DNA of 21,041 bases from an uncultured Acidimicrobiaceae bacterium (GTDB taxonomy: Bacteria; Actinomycetota; Acidimicrobiia; Acidimicrobiales; RAAP-2): positions 1 to 21,041 of the forward strand of contig CALAYR010000060.1 in assembly GCA_937894805.1 (NCBI GenBank). Direction: 5' to 3'. The notes under the pieces were generated by a model. That model saw nothing but the letters and a program-made list of their open reading frames with translations, was not told the DNA's origin and ran no database searches. Shown piece after piece: positions 13,679 to 20,715 of this stretch (the first letter of the stretch is position 1; every line of letters starts with the position of its first letter). A program made the translations under genes and the position numbers.

Positions 13679-14617
13679 TTATTCAGCCGAACGAGTAAGT
13701 CCCGCGCGCTCGCCGCGCGACAGGAACTTGAGAGCAATCTTGCGACTGGCTTCGTCGATCATCTCGTTACCGAACATGACCGCACCGGTGTTGTCTTCCT
13801 CAGTGGCCTTGTTGTAGGCCTCCAAGATGTCGTAAGCACGGTCGAACTGCTCTTGCGTCGGACTGTAGACCTCGTTAAGGACAGCAGCCTGGTCGGGCGT
13901 AAGGGCCCACTTGCCGTCGTAGCCGAGCATGCGGGTGCGCATGGCGTAGTCGCGGAGCAGGTCGTTGTCGCGAACGTAGAGGAAGGGTCCGTCGATGACC
14001 TGGAGGCCATTGGCACGACCGGCCATCAAAATGCGGGAGAAGACGTAGTTGAAGTGATCGCCGGGGTACTCGGGGATGGCTACGCCACCGGTCAGGACGG
14101 GCATCTCAATCGAGGCCGCAAAGTCGGCGGGGCCAAAGATGATGGTCTCGAGGCGGGGTGAGGCGGCGCAGATTTCGTCGACGTTGATCAAACCACGAGC
14201 CGTTTCGATCTGAGCTTCAATTCCAATGTGACCAACGGGAAGACCGGCGTTCTTTTCAACCTGCGTCAAGAGCAGGTCCATCGCAATGACTTCGGCCGCT
14301 GACTGGACCTTCGGCAGCATGATCTCGTCGAGACGAGGACCGGCGTTACCCACGACTTCGAGGATGTCACCAACAGTCCACGCGGTGTCCCAGGCGTTGA
14401 CGCGCACACACAGCACGCGGTCGTCCCATGGCAAGGTCTTAATGGCGTTCACGACCTTGGCGCGAGCGGCCACCTTTTCATTCGGGGCGACCGAGTCCTC
14501 AAGGTCGAGAAAGGTCATGTCGGCCGAGACCGTAGGGGCCTTGGCGAGGAAACGATCTGATGACCCTGGGGTCGAAAGACATGAACGGCGGGGCAGGTTA
14601 CGTGAGCGTGCAGACAT
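13679..14617 (-). CDS. mcl1: L-malyl-CoA/beta-methylmalyl-CoA lyase (HpcH/HpaI-CitE family)
   Basis: A 312-residue Mg-dependent TIM-barrel lyase. It begins with the RRSCLSTPGSSDRFLAKA block (10-27) and FLDLEDSVAP (36-45). Candidate active-site residues are Arg72 (VRVN), Glu138 (IEAQIET) and Asp165 (IFGPADFAAS), close in spacing to Arg76, Glu141 and Asp168 of Rhodobacter Mcl1 (from memory). GYDGKWALTPDQ and the C-terminal GNEMIDEASRKIAL match the actinobacterial ethylmalonyl-pathway lyases rather than citrate lyase beta subunits. It cleaves beta-methylmalyl-CoA to glyoxylate and propionyl-CoA, and may also handle malyl-CoA. The ATG at 14617 lies seven bases after TAGGCT, and the frame upstream has no family similarity. 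NiCoT follows it. Confidence 0.9.
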   Translation of the reverse strand: MSARSRNLPRRSCLSTPGSSDRFLAKAPTVSADMTFLDLEDSVAPNEKVAARAKVVNAIKTLPWDDRVLCVRVNAWDTAWTVGDILEVVGNAGPRLDEIMLPKVQSAAEVIAMDLLLTQVEKNAGLPVGHIGIEAQIETARGLINVDEICAASPRLETIIFGPADFAASIEMPVLTGGVAIPEYPGDHFNYVFSRILMAGRANGLQVIDGPFLYVRDNDLLRDYAMRTRMLGYDGKWALTPDQAAVLNEVYSPTQEQFDRAYDILEAYNKATEEDNTGAVMFGNEMIDEASRKIALKFLSRGERAGLTRSAE

Positions 14618-14624
14618 GTCCTTC

Positions 14625-14653
14625 AGCCTATTAGCGAGAAACGGACACTCCAA
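14625..14653 (-). promoter_or_regulatory. mcl1: mcl1 promoter (leaderless type)
   Basis: On the minus strand TTGGAG (14648-14653) and TAGGCT (14625-14630) are spaced by 17 bases, a reasonable -35/-10 pair. The ATG follows seven bases after the -10. Confidence 0.55.
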
Positions 14654-14742
14654 CCTCTCTACCCCTTTGCTCACTCGTGAAATGTGAATTGGTAGTCCAA
14701 ATAGAAGCATTGAAGCGGCTGTCTTTTGGCGCCCCTTCCTAG

Positions 14743-14748
14743 TAGCGT
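14743..14748 (+). promoter_or_regulatory. -10 hexamer of the envelope operon
   Basis: TAGCGT ends six bases before the GTG at 14755, with no Shine-Dalgarno sequence. The rest of the 137-base divergent region (14618-14754) shows no further motif I can defend. Confidence 0.4.
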
Positions 14749-14754
14749 TGAACC

Positions 14755-15861
14755 GTGACCAACGTCGGGCGCGTGAAGCGCCTTTCGACGCAGTGGCCAA
14801 ACCGAAAGCTCAGTCGTAGCGGACTTGTGCTTTGCAGCCTGGCCTTAGTCGCAGTGTGTTCGAGCGCTGTGATGGTTTCGCCACGCCCTGCTGGCGCCAT
14901 CAATCTGAAGACCGAACGGGCTAAGGCCAATGCCCTCTACCTCCAGGTCAAGAAGCTGAACTCCCAGGTCGATACCCTCGGTCAAAAATACAACCTGACC
15001 CAGATCAAACTTCAAGAACTCAACCACCTGATCACCAACAGCCGCCAGGCCGTACTAGATGCCCAGCGGCAGGTAACGACGAACCGCGCTGGTCTGCGGC
15101 AAGCGGCGATAAATGCCTACATCAACGCCGGGGCTCAGATGATGTCTAATCCGCTCTTTAATACCGATGCGGCCAGCAATGGTGCCCGGACCGTCTACAA
15201 CACCATCGCTGAGGGTGACCTGGCAACGTCGGTCTCATCCCTGCAACTGTCGACCATCAGGCTGACCTCGCAGCGCCAAATCCTTCGAGACCAGCAAGCG
15301 GCCGCACAGCACGCCCGTGATGAAGCCGCCAGCATCTACAAACAAGCCGTGGGTGCTCAACGCCAAGCCCAGCGACTGCTCAACGGTGCTCGCGGTCGCA
15401 TCGCCTACTACCTCCGCCAGGCCCAACTCAAAGCTGAAGCGGCCGCCCGAGCCGCCTGGGCCAAAAAACATCCCGGCAATCACCACGGCTATCCACCTCA
15501 GCCGAACACCCGAGCCGGGCGGGCCGTTTCATTCGCCTACAGCATGATTGGCGTGCCCTACGTGTGGGCCGGGACTTCTCGCCGAGGAGTGGACTGTTCA
15601 GGGCTTACCATGCTCGCTTGGCAGGCTGCCGGTGTGTCGCTGCCCCACTACTCCGGATCGCAGATGTCCTCAACGATTCGAGTGCCGCTGTACGCCCTGA
15701 AGCCGGGCGACCTCTTGTTCTACGGACGGGGTGGTGGTTCACACGTAACGATGTACATCGGTAATCGCCGCATGATCGAGGCCGCCTCCGCCGGGACCCG
15801 GGTTCACATCTCTCCGGTCCGTTACAGCGGTCTAGCGGGTGCCGGTCGCCCTCGCGGCTAG
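14755..15861 (+). CDS. Secreted NlpC/P60 peptidoglycan endopeptidase, RipA-like
   Basis: A 368-residue exported cell-wall hydrolase. A basic N-terminus and hydrophobic run (about 22-43) form a signal peptide with a likely cut after PAGA at residue 48. Residues 50-235 are a long helical coiled-coil region rich in Gln and Ala, as in RipA- and CwlO-type proteins, where it controls or localises activity. A Pro/His hinge (KKHPGNHHGYPPQP) leads to the NlpC/P60 domain, with Cys281 in VDCSGLTMLAW, His330 in SHVTMYIGN and Glu342 in IEAAS. The spacings of 49 and 12 residues equal those of the Cys-His-Glu triad of M. tuberculosis RipA (383/432/444, from memory). It should cut stem peptides of peptidoglycan, probably at division. 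It heads a three-gene operon: the next gene starts two bases after its stop. Confidence 0.92.
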   Translation: MTNVGRVKRLSTQWPNRKLSRSGLVLCSLALVAVCSSAVMVSPRPAGAINLKTERAKANALYLQVKKLNSQVDTLGQKYNLTQIKLQELNHLITNSRQAVLDAQRQVTTNRAGLRQAAINAYINAGAQMMSNPLFNTDAASNGARTVYNTIAEGDLATSVSSLQLSTIRLTSQRQILRDQQAAAQHARDEAASIYKQAVGAQRQAQRLLNGARGRIAYYLRQAQLKAEAAARAAWAKKHPGNHHGYPPQPNTRAGRAVSFAYSMIGVPYVWAGTSRRGVDCSGLTMLAWQAAGVSLPHYSGSQMSSTIRVPLYALKPGDLLFYGRGGGSHVTMYIGNRRMIEAASAGTRVHISPVRYSGLAGAGRPRG

Positions 15862-15863
15862 AT

Positions 15864-16628
15864 GTGATCGGCGTAATTCCAACGGCGATCGCGGTTGGTC
15901 CCTTTACGTTCTATCTCTACGGTCTCGGGCTCGCTACCGCGGCGTGGATCACCTATCGTGCAATTCAACGCCGTCTCTCGTCACGGGCACTGCCGACTGA
16001 GCGGTGGGCCTACTTTGCAGCCGCCACGATCGGCAGCGGTCTACTCGGAGCGCGTGCCGCGCACGTGGCGACCAACTGGTCCTACTACCAAGATCACCTG
16101 TCGTCAGTCGCGTCACTCTGGCAGGGTGGGCTCGCCAGTTTCGGCGGGATCGCCCTCGCCACGCCGGTGGCACTGCTCCTCGCTCGTCGCTGGTGGCCCC
16201 AGCGAACACTGCTCGAATTCGCCGACATCCTCATACCGGCGCTTGTGGCGGGCTGGGCCGTTGGTCGCGCCCTAGGGCCTCAGTTCATGTACGCGGGTGG
16301 TGGCCACGAGACGCACCAGTGGTTTGGTCTGACCTACGCCGGGCAGACGGGACGTCGGATACCGGTTCCGCTGATTCAAGCTGCCGAAGACGGACTGCTC
16401 TGGCTCCTGCTTCTCCGCATCGAGCGACTCAGGACCGTGCCCGGCACGGTAACCGGTATCGCCATGTCGATCTGGGGCACCGTGCGCTTCCTCGACGAGT
16501 ATTTCCTACTCGGCGAGCAGGGCCACAGCGGCTCACTGGCCGTGCAGGGGGCGTCGCTCGCCCTCGTTATCGGTGGACTACTCCTGCTTGGTCGGGTCTG
16601 GCGACAACGTCGGAACCTGCCACAATGA
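15864..16628 (+). CDS. Lgt-family membrane protein, catalytic residues not conserved
   Basis: A 254-residue protein with about seven hydrophobic segments and the layout of prolipoprotein diacylglyceryl transferase (Lgt). Matching landmarks with E. coli Lgt are LYGLGL (Tyr19 for Tyr26), GSGLLGARAAHV, LWQGGLASFGG (85-95), VGRALGPQF (Arg135 for Arg143) and RFLDEYF (208-214). However, E. coli His103 in FHGG is Phe93 here, the HPSQLYE block is replaced by VPLIQAAE, and Arg239 aligns with Leu215. It is therefore probably a paralogue with altered or lost transferase activity rather than the cell's main Lgt. The GTG at 15864 lies two bases after the hydrolase stop. Its TGA overlaps the ATG of the glycosyltransferase gene (ATGA), implying coupling. 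Confidence 0.75.
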   Translation: MIGVIPTAIAVGPFTFYLYGLGLATAAWITYRAIQRRLSSRALPTERWAYFAAATIGSGLLGARAAHVATNWSYYQDHLSSVASLWQGGLASFGGIALATPVALLLARRWWPQRTLLEFADILIPALVAGWAVGRALGPQFMYAGGGHETHQWFGLTYAGQTGRRIPVPLIQAAEDGLLWLLLLRIERLRTVPGTVTGIAMSIWGTVRFLDEYFLLGEQGHSGSLAVQGASLALVIGGLLLLGRVWRQRRNLPQ

Positions 16629-18208
16629 AGTTGATGAAGCGAGCTCGTGAAACCATTGTCCAGTGGCTCTCGGATCCCCACGAGCGGCGTTACGCGGTCG
16701 CCCTCGGTCTGATTGTTTGCCTCGGGACGTGGTTGCGGGCGGGCGGCCTTTCCACGGGCACCCTCTTTCGCGATGACGCCTGGGTGGCGCTCACCGCCCA
16801 CTTTCCACTCGGCACCGCCGTCAAAATGGTCGGAACGGCTCCGGGTTTTGTCCTCCTCGAGCGATCATGGATTCAGCTAACCGAGCCACACCTCTGGCTG
16901 ATGCAACTCCCCACGTTCTGTGTCTCGCTGCTCGGCATGGTTTTCGTAGCGGCCGTGGTTCGCTTCCTGGGGCTGCCCCGGACGGCTTCCTTATTCGCCA
17001 CCGCGTTCGTGGCCTTCTCGCGCATCGACATCACCTACGCCACCCACCTCAAGCCCTACGCCCACGACATCGTCGCCGCAGCCCTCCTCATCGCCGCGGC
17101 CCACTGGTTTCGACGTGGCGGACATGCGGGGTGGTTTGCGGCTATCGCCACAATCAGCTTGGTGACCTCGTTTTCGATACTGCCCCTGGTTCTTGGCCTC
17201 AGCCTGTGGGTGGGCTTCATGGCGCTACGAACGAGCCGAGTTCGGACTCTATTCATCCCGGGCGGTAGTGCCATAGTCATGGTGGCAACGGTGGCCTACC
17301 TCGTACGCAACGGCATCTCCCCCAGACTCGATACGTCGTGGCAGGCCTCCTACCTCGACACGAGTTCCCTCGGATCACTCCTCTCCTCGTTCTGGTCCAT
17401 CACAACGAGCCTGCTGTGGGGCCTGGGCGACACCGCACCGGGTCTAAACATCCCCTATCTCGGTCGGCTGATTCAGTTCGCCATGTTGTTTCTCATCGTG
17501 CTGGCACTGCGCCGTTGGCGCGACTCCTCCATTGCCTGGGCCGGAGTGCTGGGGGCCTACGCCGCAGCGTTAGTGCACCTCGCCCCACTCGGTACCGGTC
17601 GCACCGATGCCTACCTCCACCCCGCACTGGCCATCATCCTGGTCATTGGCGGACTGGAACTCTGCGCCATTGCGCGTAGCTACGACCCCCAGCGAGCCAT
17701 CTTTACGGTCGCCTGCTTCGCGGTGGTGGTGAGCCTCACGGGCGTCGACCGGCTGATCCATCGAGAGCCGTACGCCGGTGGCAACTTTCGCCCGGTGCTC
17801 CAGGCCGCCAACGACACGTTGCGGCAGGGTGGCACGGTGTTGATTGAAGGGAGTGCTCGTTGGCCGTGGGCCTTTTACGGTGCGCGTCAGCTTTCGTTGA
17901 GATTCTCCGATCAGTACAACACGGGCTTCGCTCCGGTCACGACGGACTCGCACGTGGTTCTGATGCCGGGTTCCATTATCGAGGGCGGCTACAACGCCCA
18001 CGCCACAATCAACAAGTTGCAGAAGGCGTCTCGGGTGCTCTACATCCAAAGTGACGACTGGCCTTCAATGGGTCGCCCACTGCACGGCGCGGCACAAGGC
18101 AGCTGTTACAAACCGTCGGCCGAAGGCTTTATTCACATTCCCGGGTACTACATCCAACGCTGGACCCGCTACTGCACGTATCGGCCAGGATTACATCTCG
18201 ACCGGTAA
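16625..18208 (+). CDS. GT-C type polyprenol-phosphate-sugar glycosyltransferase (membrane)
   Basis: A 527-residue integral membrane protein with roughly ten hydrophobic segments up to about residue 385 and a C-terminal extracytoplasmic domain of about 140 residues. The first external loop carries LFRDDAW with Asp50-Asp51, the acidic catalytic motif of GT-C enzymes (PMT, ArnT and arabinosyl- or mannosyltransferases). THLKPYAHD (about 139-147) is a second motif typical of the GT39/GT83-like group. It would transfer a sugar from a lipid carrier on the outer face of the membrane; acceptor and sugar are unknown. The ATG at 16625 overlaps the previous stop. An upstream reading in the same frame lies inside the Lgt-like gene and is discarded. 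Its end overlaps the convergent gene by 18 bases. Confidence 0.82.
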   Translation: MKLMKRARETIVQWLSDPHERRYAVALGLIVCLGTWLRAGGLSTGTLFRDDAWVALTAHFPLGTAVKMVGTAPGFVLLERSWIQLTEPHLWLMQLPTFCVSLLGMVFVAAVVRFLGLPRTASLFATAFVAFSRIDITYATHLKPYAHDIVAAALLIAAAHWFRRGGHAGWFAAIATISLVTSFSILPLVLGLSLWVGFMALRTSRVRTLFIPGGSAIVMVATVAYLVRNGISPRLDTSWQASYLDTSSLGSLLSSFWSITTSLLWGLGDTAPGLNIPYLGRLIQFAMLFLIVLALRRWRDSSIAWAGVLGAYAAALVHLAPLGTGRTDAYLHPALAIILVIGGLELCAIARSYDPQRAIFTVACFAVVVSLTGVDRLIHREPYAGGNFRPVLQAANDTLRQGGTVLIEGSARWPWAFYGARQLSLRFSDQYNTGFAPVTTDSHVVLMPGSIIEGGYNAHATINKLQKASRVLYIQSDDWPSMGRPLHGAAQGSCYKPSAEGFIHIPGYYIQRWTRYCTYRPGLHLDR

Positions 18209-18640
18209 CTGAACTTCGGGGCGCTCTTCGAGCAGACGCTCGCAGTGCGGGGCCGCGGGGAACGATTCGGCAATCACGTGACCCAAGACGGCTCGTACTT
18301 CCAGCGCGTCGGCACCACTAGCGAGACGCTGGTCAACGGCTGAGGCCAACTGCTCAAACGTTGGCTGCGAGGCGTTCTCCCCGAGGAGTTCAATGATCTG
18401 ACCGAGCTCTTCGTGCCCGATGATCTCGAGCAACAGCGAGGCGGTGGCCAGCGGGGCCGACTTCACGAACGTGGCGACATCTCGGCGCTGCTTCAGACTG
18501 CGGAGGGGAACGAGGAGCACCGGTGAACTACCGGGGGTGGGACGAAGGTCGAGTTGGTCGACGAGAGACAGCAGATCTTCTTGGGGCACGGAGGCCAAAA
18601 TCTTGCGGGCTAGTTCGGTCGCGTTCGACTTCGTACTCAT
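18191..18640 (-). CDS. Helical protein of unknown function
   Basis: A 149-residue soluble protein I do not recognise. It is mostly amphipathic helix with little strand, with blocks such as ATELARKILASVPQEDLLSL at the N-terminus and ASLLLEIIGHEELGQIIELL (87-106) in the middle. Two cysteine-free halves are joined by a Pro-rich turn, and a short acidic tail (CERLLEERPEVQLPVEM) has the only cysteine. AAGGA lies six bases before the ATG at 18640 and TAGAAT (18682-18687, minus strand) is a fair -10. The 3' end overlaps the glycosyltransferase gene by 18 bases on the opposite strand. No domain or catalytic motif is evident. Confidence 0.7.
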   Translation of the reverse strand: MSTKSNATELARKILASVPQEDLLSLVDQLDLRPTPGSSPVLLVPLRSLKQRRDVATFVKSAPLATASLLLEIIGHEELGQIIELLGENASQPTFEQLASAVDQRLASGADALEVRAVLGHVIAESFPAAPHCERLLEERPEVQLPVEM

Positions 18641-18656
18641 CGTTGTCCTTCGTACT

Positions 18657-18687
18657 GTGGCGACGCCACGGCTAGGTGAGAATTCTA
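18657..18687 (-). promoter_or_regulatory. -10 hexamer and 13-base palindrome before the helical protein gene
   Basis: TAGAAT on the minus strand (18682-18687) is a possible -10. GTGGCGACGCCAC (18657-18669) is a perfect 6+1+6 palindrome between it and the ribosome binding site, in the 5' leader or near the start of transcription. It may be an operator; the one-base loop makes an RNA hairpin unlikely. Confidence 0.35.
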
Positions 18688-18719
18688 CGCTATTGATGAG
18701 GCCAGACCTCGAAAGAGAA

Positions 18720-19466
18720 CTATTGGATCGTGGTCGTGGTGGTCGGTGAGACCGTCGTTGAAGTAGTCGTGGTGCTGGTTGTAGTCGTGGTGGCGCGCAC
18801 CGGATTGCTCGGCATTTGGATGTAGCCCGTTAGATACGTTCCCGCAGACTTTCCGGTGTTGGTCACCATGCCGGAGTAGGTGTAGACGCCATCAGGAAAG
18901 TTGCCATTGGTCGCAAGGGTCGATCGGCCGGCACCGCCGATATAGATAGCGATATGGCTACTGCCGTAGACCATGAGGTCACCGGGTCGGGGAACATAGT
19001 TGGGCGCGCTGAACGTGCCGACCACGACCGGATGCCAGAGATGGCGAGCTGGATGTTGCGCCCAAGAGGCCCATACGGCGACACTGCCCGATGACGGGTG
19101 CGCAACGCCATTCATCTTCCAGATGTACTCGACAAAGTCGGCGCACCACGGCTCGCATGAACCCCGATGGGCACTTTGGGTGAAGCGGTTGCAGATCGGA
19201 TAGCCGGACGCACCGCGCGATCTGTAGGCCCGATACTTAGTGTGAAACTGATCGAACGATTGAGCCAGGTTGATGACTTTGGCGCGTGTTTCACTCGTTG
19301 ATTCGCTGGCTTCAGCTGAGGGCGTTCCTAACGAGAGGCCGAACGCCACTAGGGCGAGCAGACTGACACAGCTCTTGGTCGCCTTGATACCAAACTCGCG
19401 CTCTCGAACCTCGTTCTTCAAGGTGCGGAATGCACGCGTGCTCGCCAGCAGCGACTCCATCCCCAT
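18720..19466 (-). CDS. Secreted CHAP-type amidase with Thr-rich tail
   Basis: A 248-residue exported protein. A long basic N-terminus and hydrophobic stretch (32-49) make a signal peptide with a likely cut after SAEA (residue 53). The catalytic region shows Cys108 in CEPWCADFVEYIW and His171 in SSHIAIYIGG with the PRPGDLMVYG strand before it. This is the arrangement of CHAP cysteine amidases and endopeptidases that cut peptidoglycan. From residue 224 the protein ends in a low-complexity tail of nearly only Thr and Ser. The ATG at 19466 follows TAGGCT by six bases (leaderless type). It lies 84 bases past the acyl-CoA dehydrogenase gene on the same strand but seems to have its own promoter. The role is probably cell-wall remodelling; attack on other cells is possible but unsupported. 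Confidence 0.82.
   Translation of the reverse strand: MGMESLLASTRAFRTLKNEVREREFGIKATKSCVSLLALVAFGLSLGTPSAEASESTSETRAKVINLAQSFDQFHTKYRAYRSRGASGYPICNRFTQSAHRGSCEPWCADFVEYIWKMNGVAHPSSGSVAVWASWAQHPARHLWHPVVVGTFSAPNYVPRPGDLMVYGSSHIAIYIGGAGRSTLATNGNFPDGVYTYSGMVTNTGKSAGTYLTGYIQMPSNPVRATTTTTSTTTTSTTVSPTTTTTIQ
18723..18793 (-). repeat. Low-complexity ACN-repeat coding the Thr-rich tail
   Basis: Read on the minus strand this stretch is a run of ACC, ACG, ACT and ACA codons broken by Ser, Val and Pro. It encodes the 24-residue Thr/Ser tail of the CHAP protein and is a likely site of length variation. Confidence 0.7.
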
Positions 19467-19472
19467 CAGGGA

Positions 19473-19478
19473 AGCCTA
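19473..19478 (-). promoter_or_regulatory. -10 hexamer of the CHAP gene
   Basis: TAGGCT on the minus strand ends six bases before the ATG at 19466, with no Shine-Dalgarno sequence. TTGTGG lies 18 bases further upstream as a weak -35. Confidence 0.45.
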
Positions 19479-19550
19479 GGTCAGTGTTACGCGGAGCCAC
19501 AAAGGTGCTTTGTTGCAGCGAAAGTGACGAGTTGTGCCTCGCAGCGCCTG

Positions 19551-20693
19551 CTACTTGAGCAGATGCTTCGAGATCACTACGCGCTGCACTTGGTTGGTGC
19601 CTTCGTAGATCTGGGTGATCTTGGCGTCGCGCATGTAGCGCTCGACCGGGAATTCCTTAGTGAAGCCGTACCCACCGAGCAGCTGTACCGCGTCGGTGGT
19701 GACGCTCATCGCCGTGTCAGACGCGAACGACTTTGCAACGGCACCCAGGTAGGTCAACGTACCCTCCGGGTCACCTTCATCGATCTGATTACAGGCGCGG
19801 TAGACCATGGCTCGAGCGGCCTCGGTGCGAATGGCCATGTCGGCCAGCATGAATCGAAGGCCCTGGAGCTCACTGATGGCCTTGCCGAAGGCCTGACGCT
19901 GCTTCATGTAGCCAGCGGCGTAGTCAATACCAGCCTGGGCGATACCCACGGCCTGGGCGCCGATAGTGGGACGACTGCGGTCGAGCGTGTGCATCGCGAT
20001 CTTGAAACCTTCGCCCTCTTCTCCGATGCGGTGAGAGATGGGCACACGGACGTTTTCGAAAATCACTTCGGCCGTAGGTGAAGCACGAAGACCCATCTTG
20101 TCTTCACCCTCACCGAACTTCACGCCCCAGTCCTTCTCTACGAGGAAACAACTCACGCCCCGCGCGCCAGTGCCCGGCGCCGTGGTGGCAAAGACGGTGT
20201 AGGTGTCGGAGATGCCAGCGTTAGTAATCCAGTACTTCGAGCCATTCAAGATGTACTCGTCACCGTCACGAACGGCGTTACAGCGCATCGCGGCCACGTC
20301 CGAACCGGCGTCAGCTTCGGAGAGGCAGTAGCTCGACTGAATCTCACCAGTTGCAACACGAGGGAGGTAGGCCTGCTTTATCTCCTCGGAGGCAAAGTTC
20401 ATCACCGGCAGCATGCCGAGCTTGGAAATCAGCATGGTGACCGAGGTCGAGGCACAGCCACGGGCGAGCTCTTCGGCCATGATGGCCTGGGTCACCATGT
20501 CGGCGCCCGCACCGCCGTACGCCTCGGGAATACCGAGCGCCGGGAGTTCAATTTCTTTGCACGCTTCGAACGACTTCCAGGGATACTCCTGGCTCTTGTC
20601 GTACTCGGCGGCGTTCGGTGCAATTCGGGCATCGACGAACGAGCGCATCATGTCTCGAAATGCGCGCTGTTCAGCAGTCAGATCAAAGCTCAC
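19551..20693 (-). CDS. Acyl-CoA dehydrogenase (short/branched-chain type)
   Basis: A 380-residue FAD enzyme of standard acyl-CoA dehydrogenase length. Motifs are YCLSEADAGSDVAAM (122-136), WITNAG (155-160), LQLLGG-type VQLLGGYGF (336-344) and the catalytic base Glu364 in IYEGTNQVQ. The Glu in the IYEGT loop is the position used by short- and medium-chain enzymes, so butyryl-CoA or a branched short-chain acyl-CoA is a likely substrate; isovaleryl-type enzymes place it elsewhere. The GTG at 20693 is preceded by AAAGGA at good spacing. It lies 22 bases behind the partial gene to its right, so the two form an operon. The frame stays open upstream but without family similarity. It would feed beta-oxidation or branched amino-acid breakdown. 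Confidence 0.92.
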   Translation of the reverse strand: MSFDLTAEQRAFRDMMRSFVDARIAPNAAEYDKSQEYPWKSFEACKEIELPALGIPEAYGGAGADMVTQAIMAEELARGCASTSVTMLISKLGMLPVMNFASEEIKQAYLPRVATGEIQSSYCLSEADAGSDVAAMRCNAVRDGDEYILNGSKYWITNAGISDTYTVFATTAPGTGARGVSCFLVEKDWGVKFGEGEDKMGLRASPTAEVIFENVRVPISHRIGEEGEGFKIAMHTLDRSRPTIGAQAVGIAQAGIDYAAGYMKQRQAFGKAISELQGLRFMLADMAIRTEAARAMVYRACNQIDEGDPEGTLTYLGAVAKSFASDTAMSVTTDAVQLLGGYGFTKEFPVERYMRDAKITQIYEGTNQVQRVVISKHLLK

Positions 20694-20715
20694 GGGAAAT
20701 CCTTTCGGGGAGAAA

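Noticed and set aside
16004..16624. Long upstream extension giving a 734-residue glycosyltransferase
   Set aside because: The extra 207 residues are an out-of-frame reading of the Lgt-like gene, basic and without hydrophobic segments; the ATGA junction marks the real start.
19524..20081. Plus-strand open frame of 185 codons
   Set aside because: It is antisense to the acyl-CoA dehydrogenase gene and has no supporting signals.
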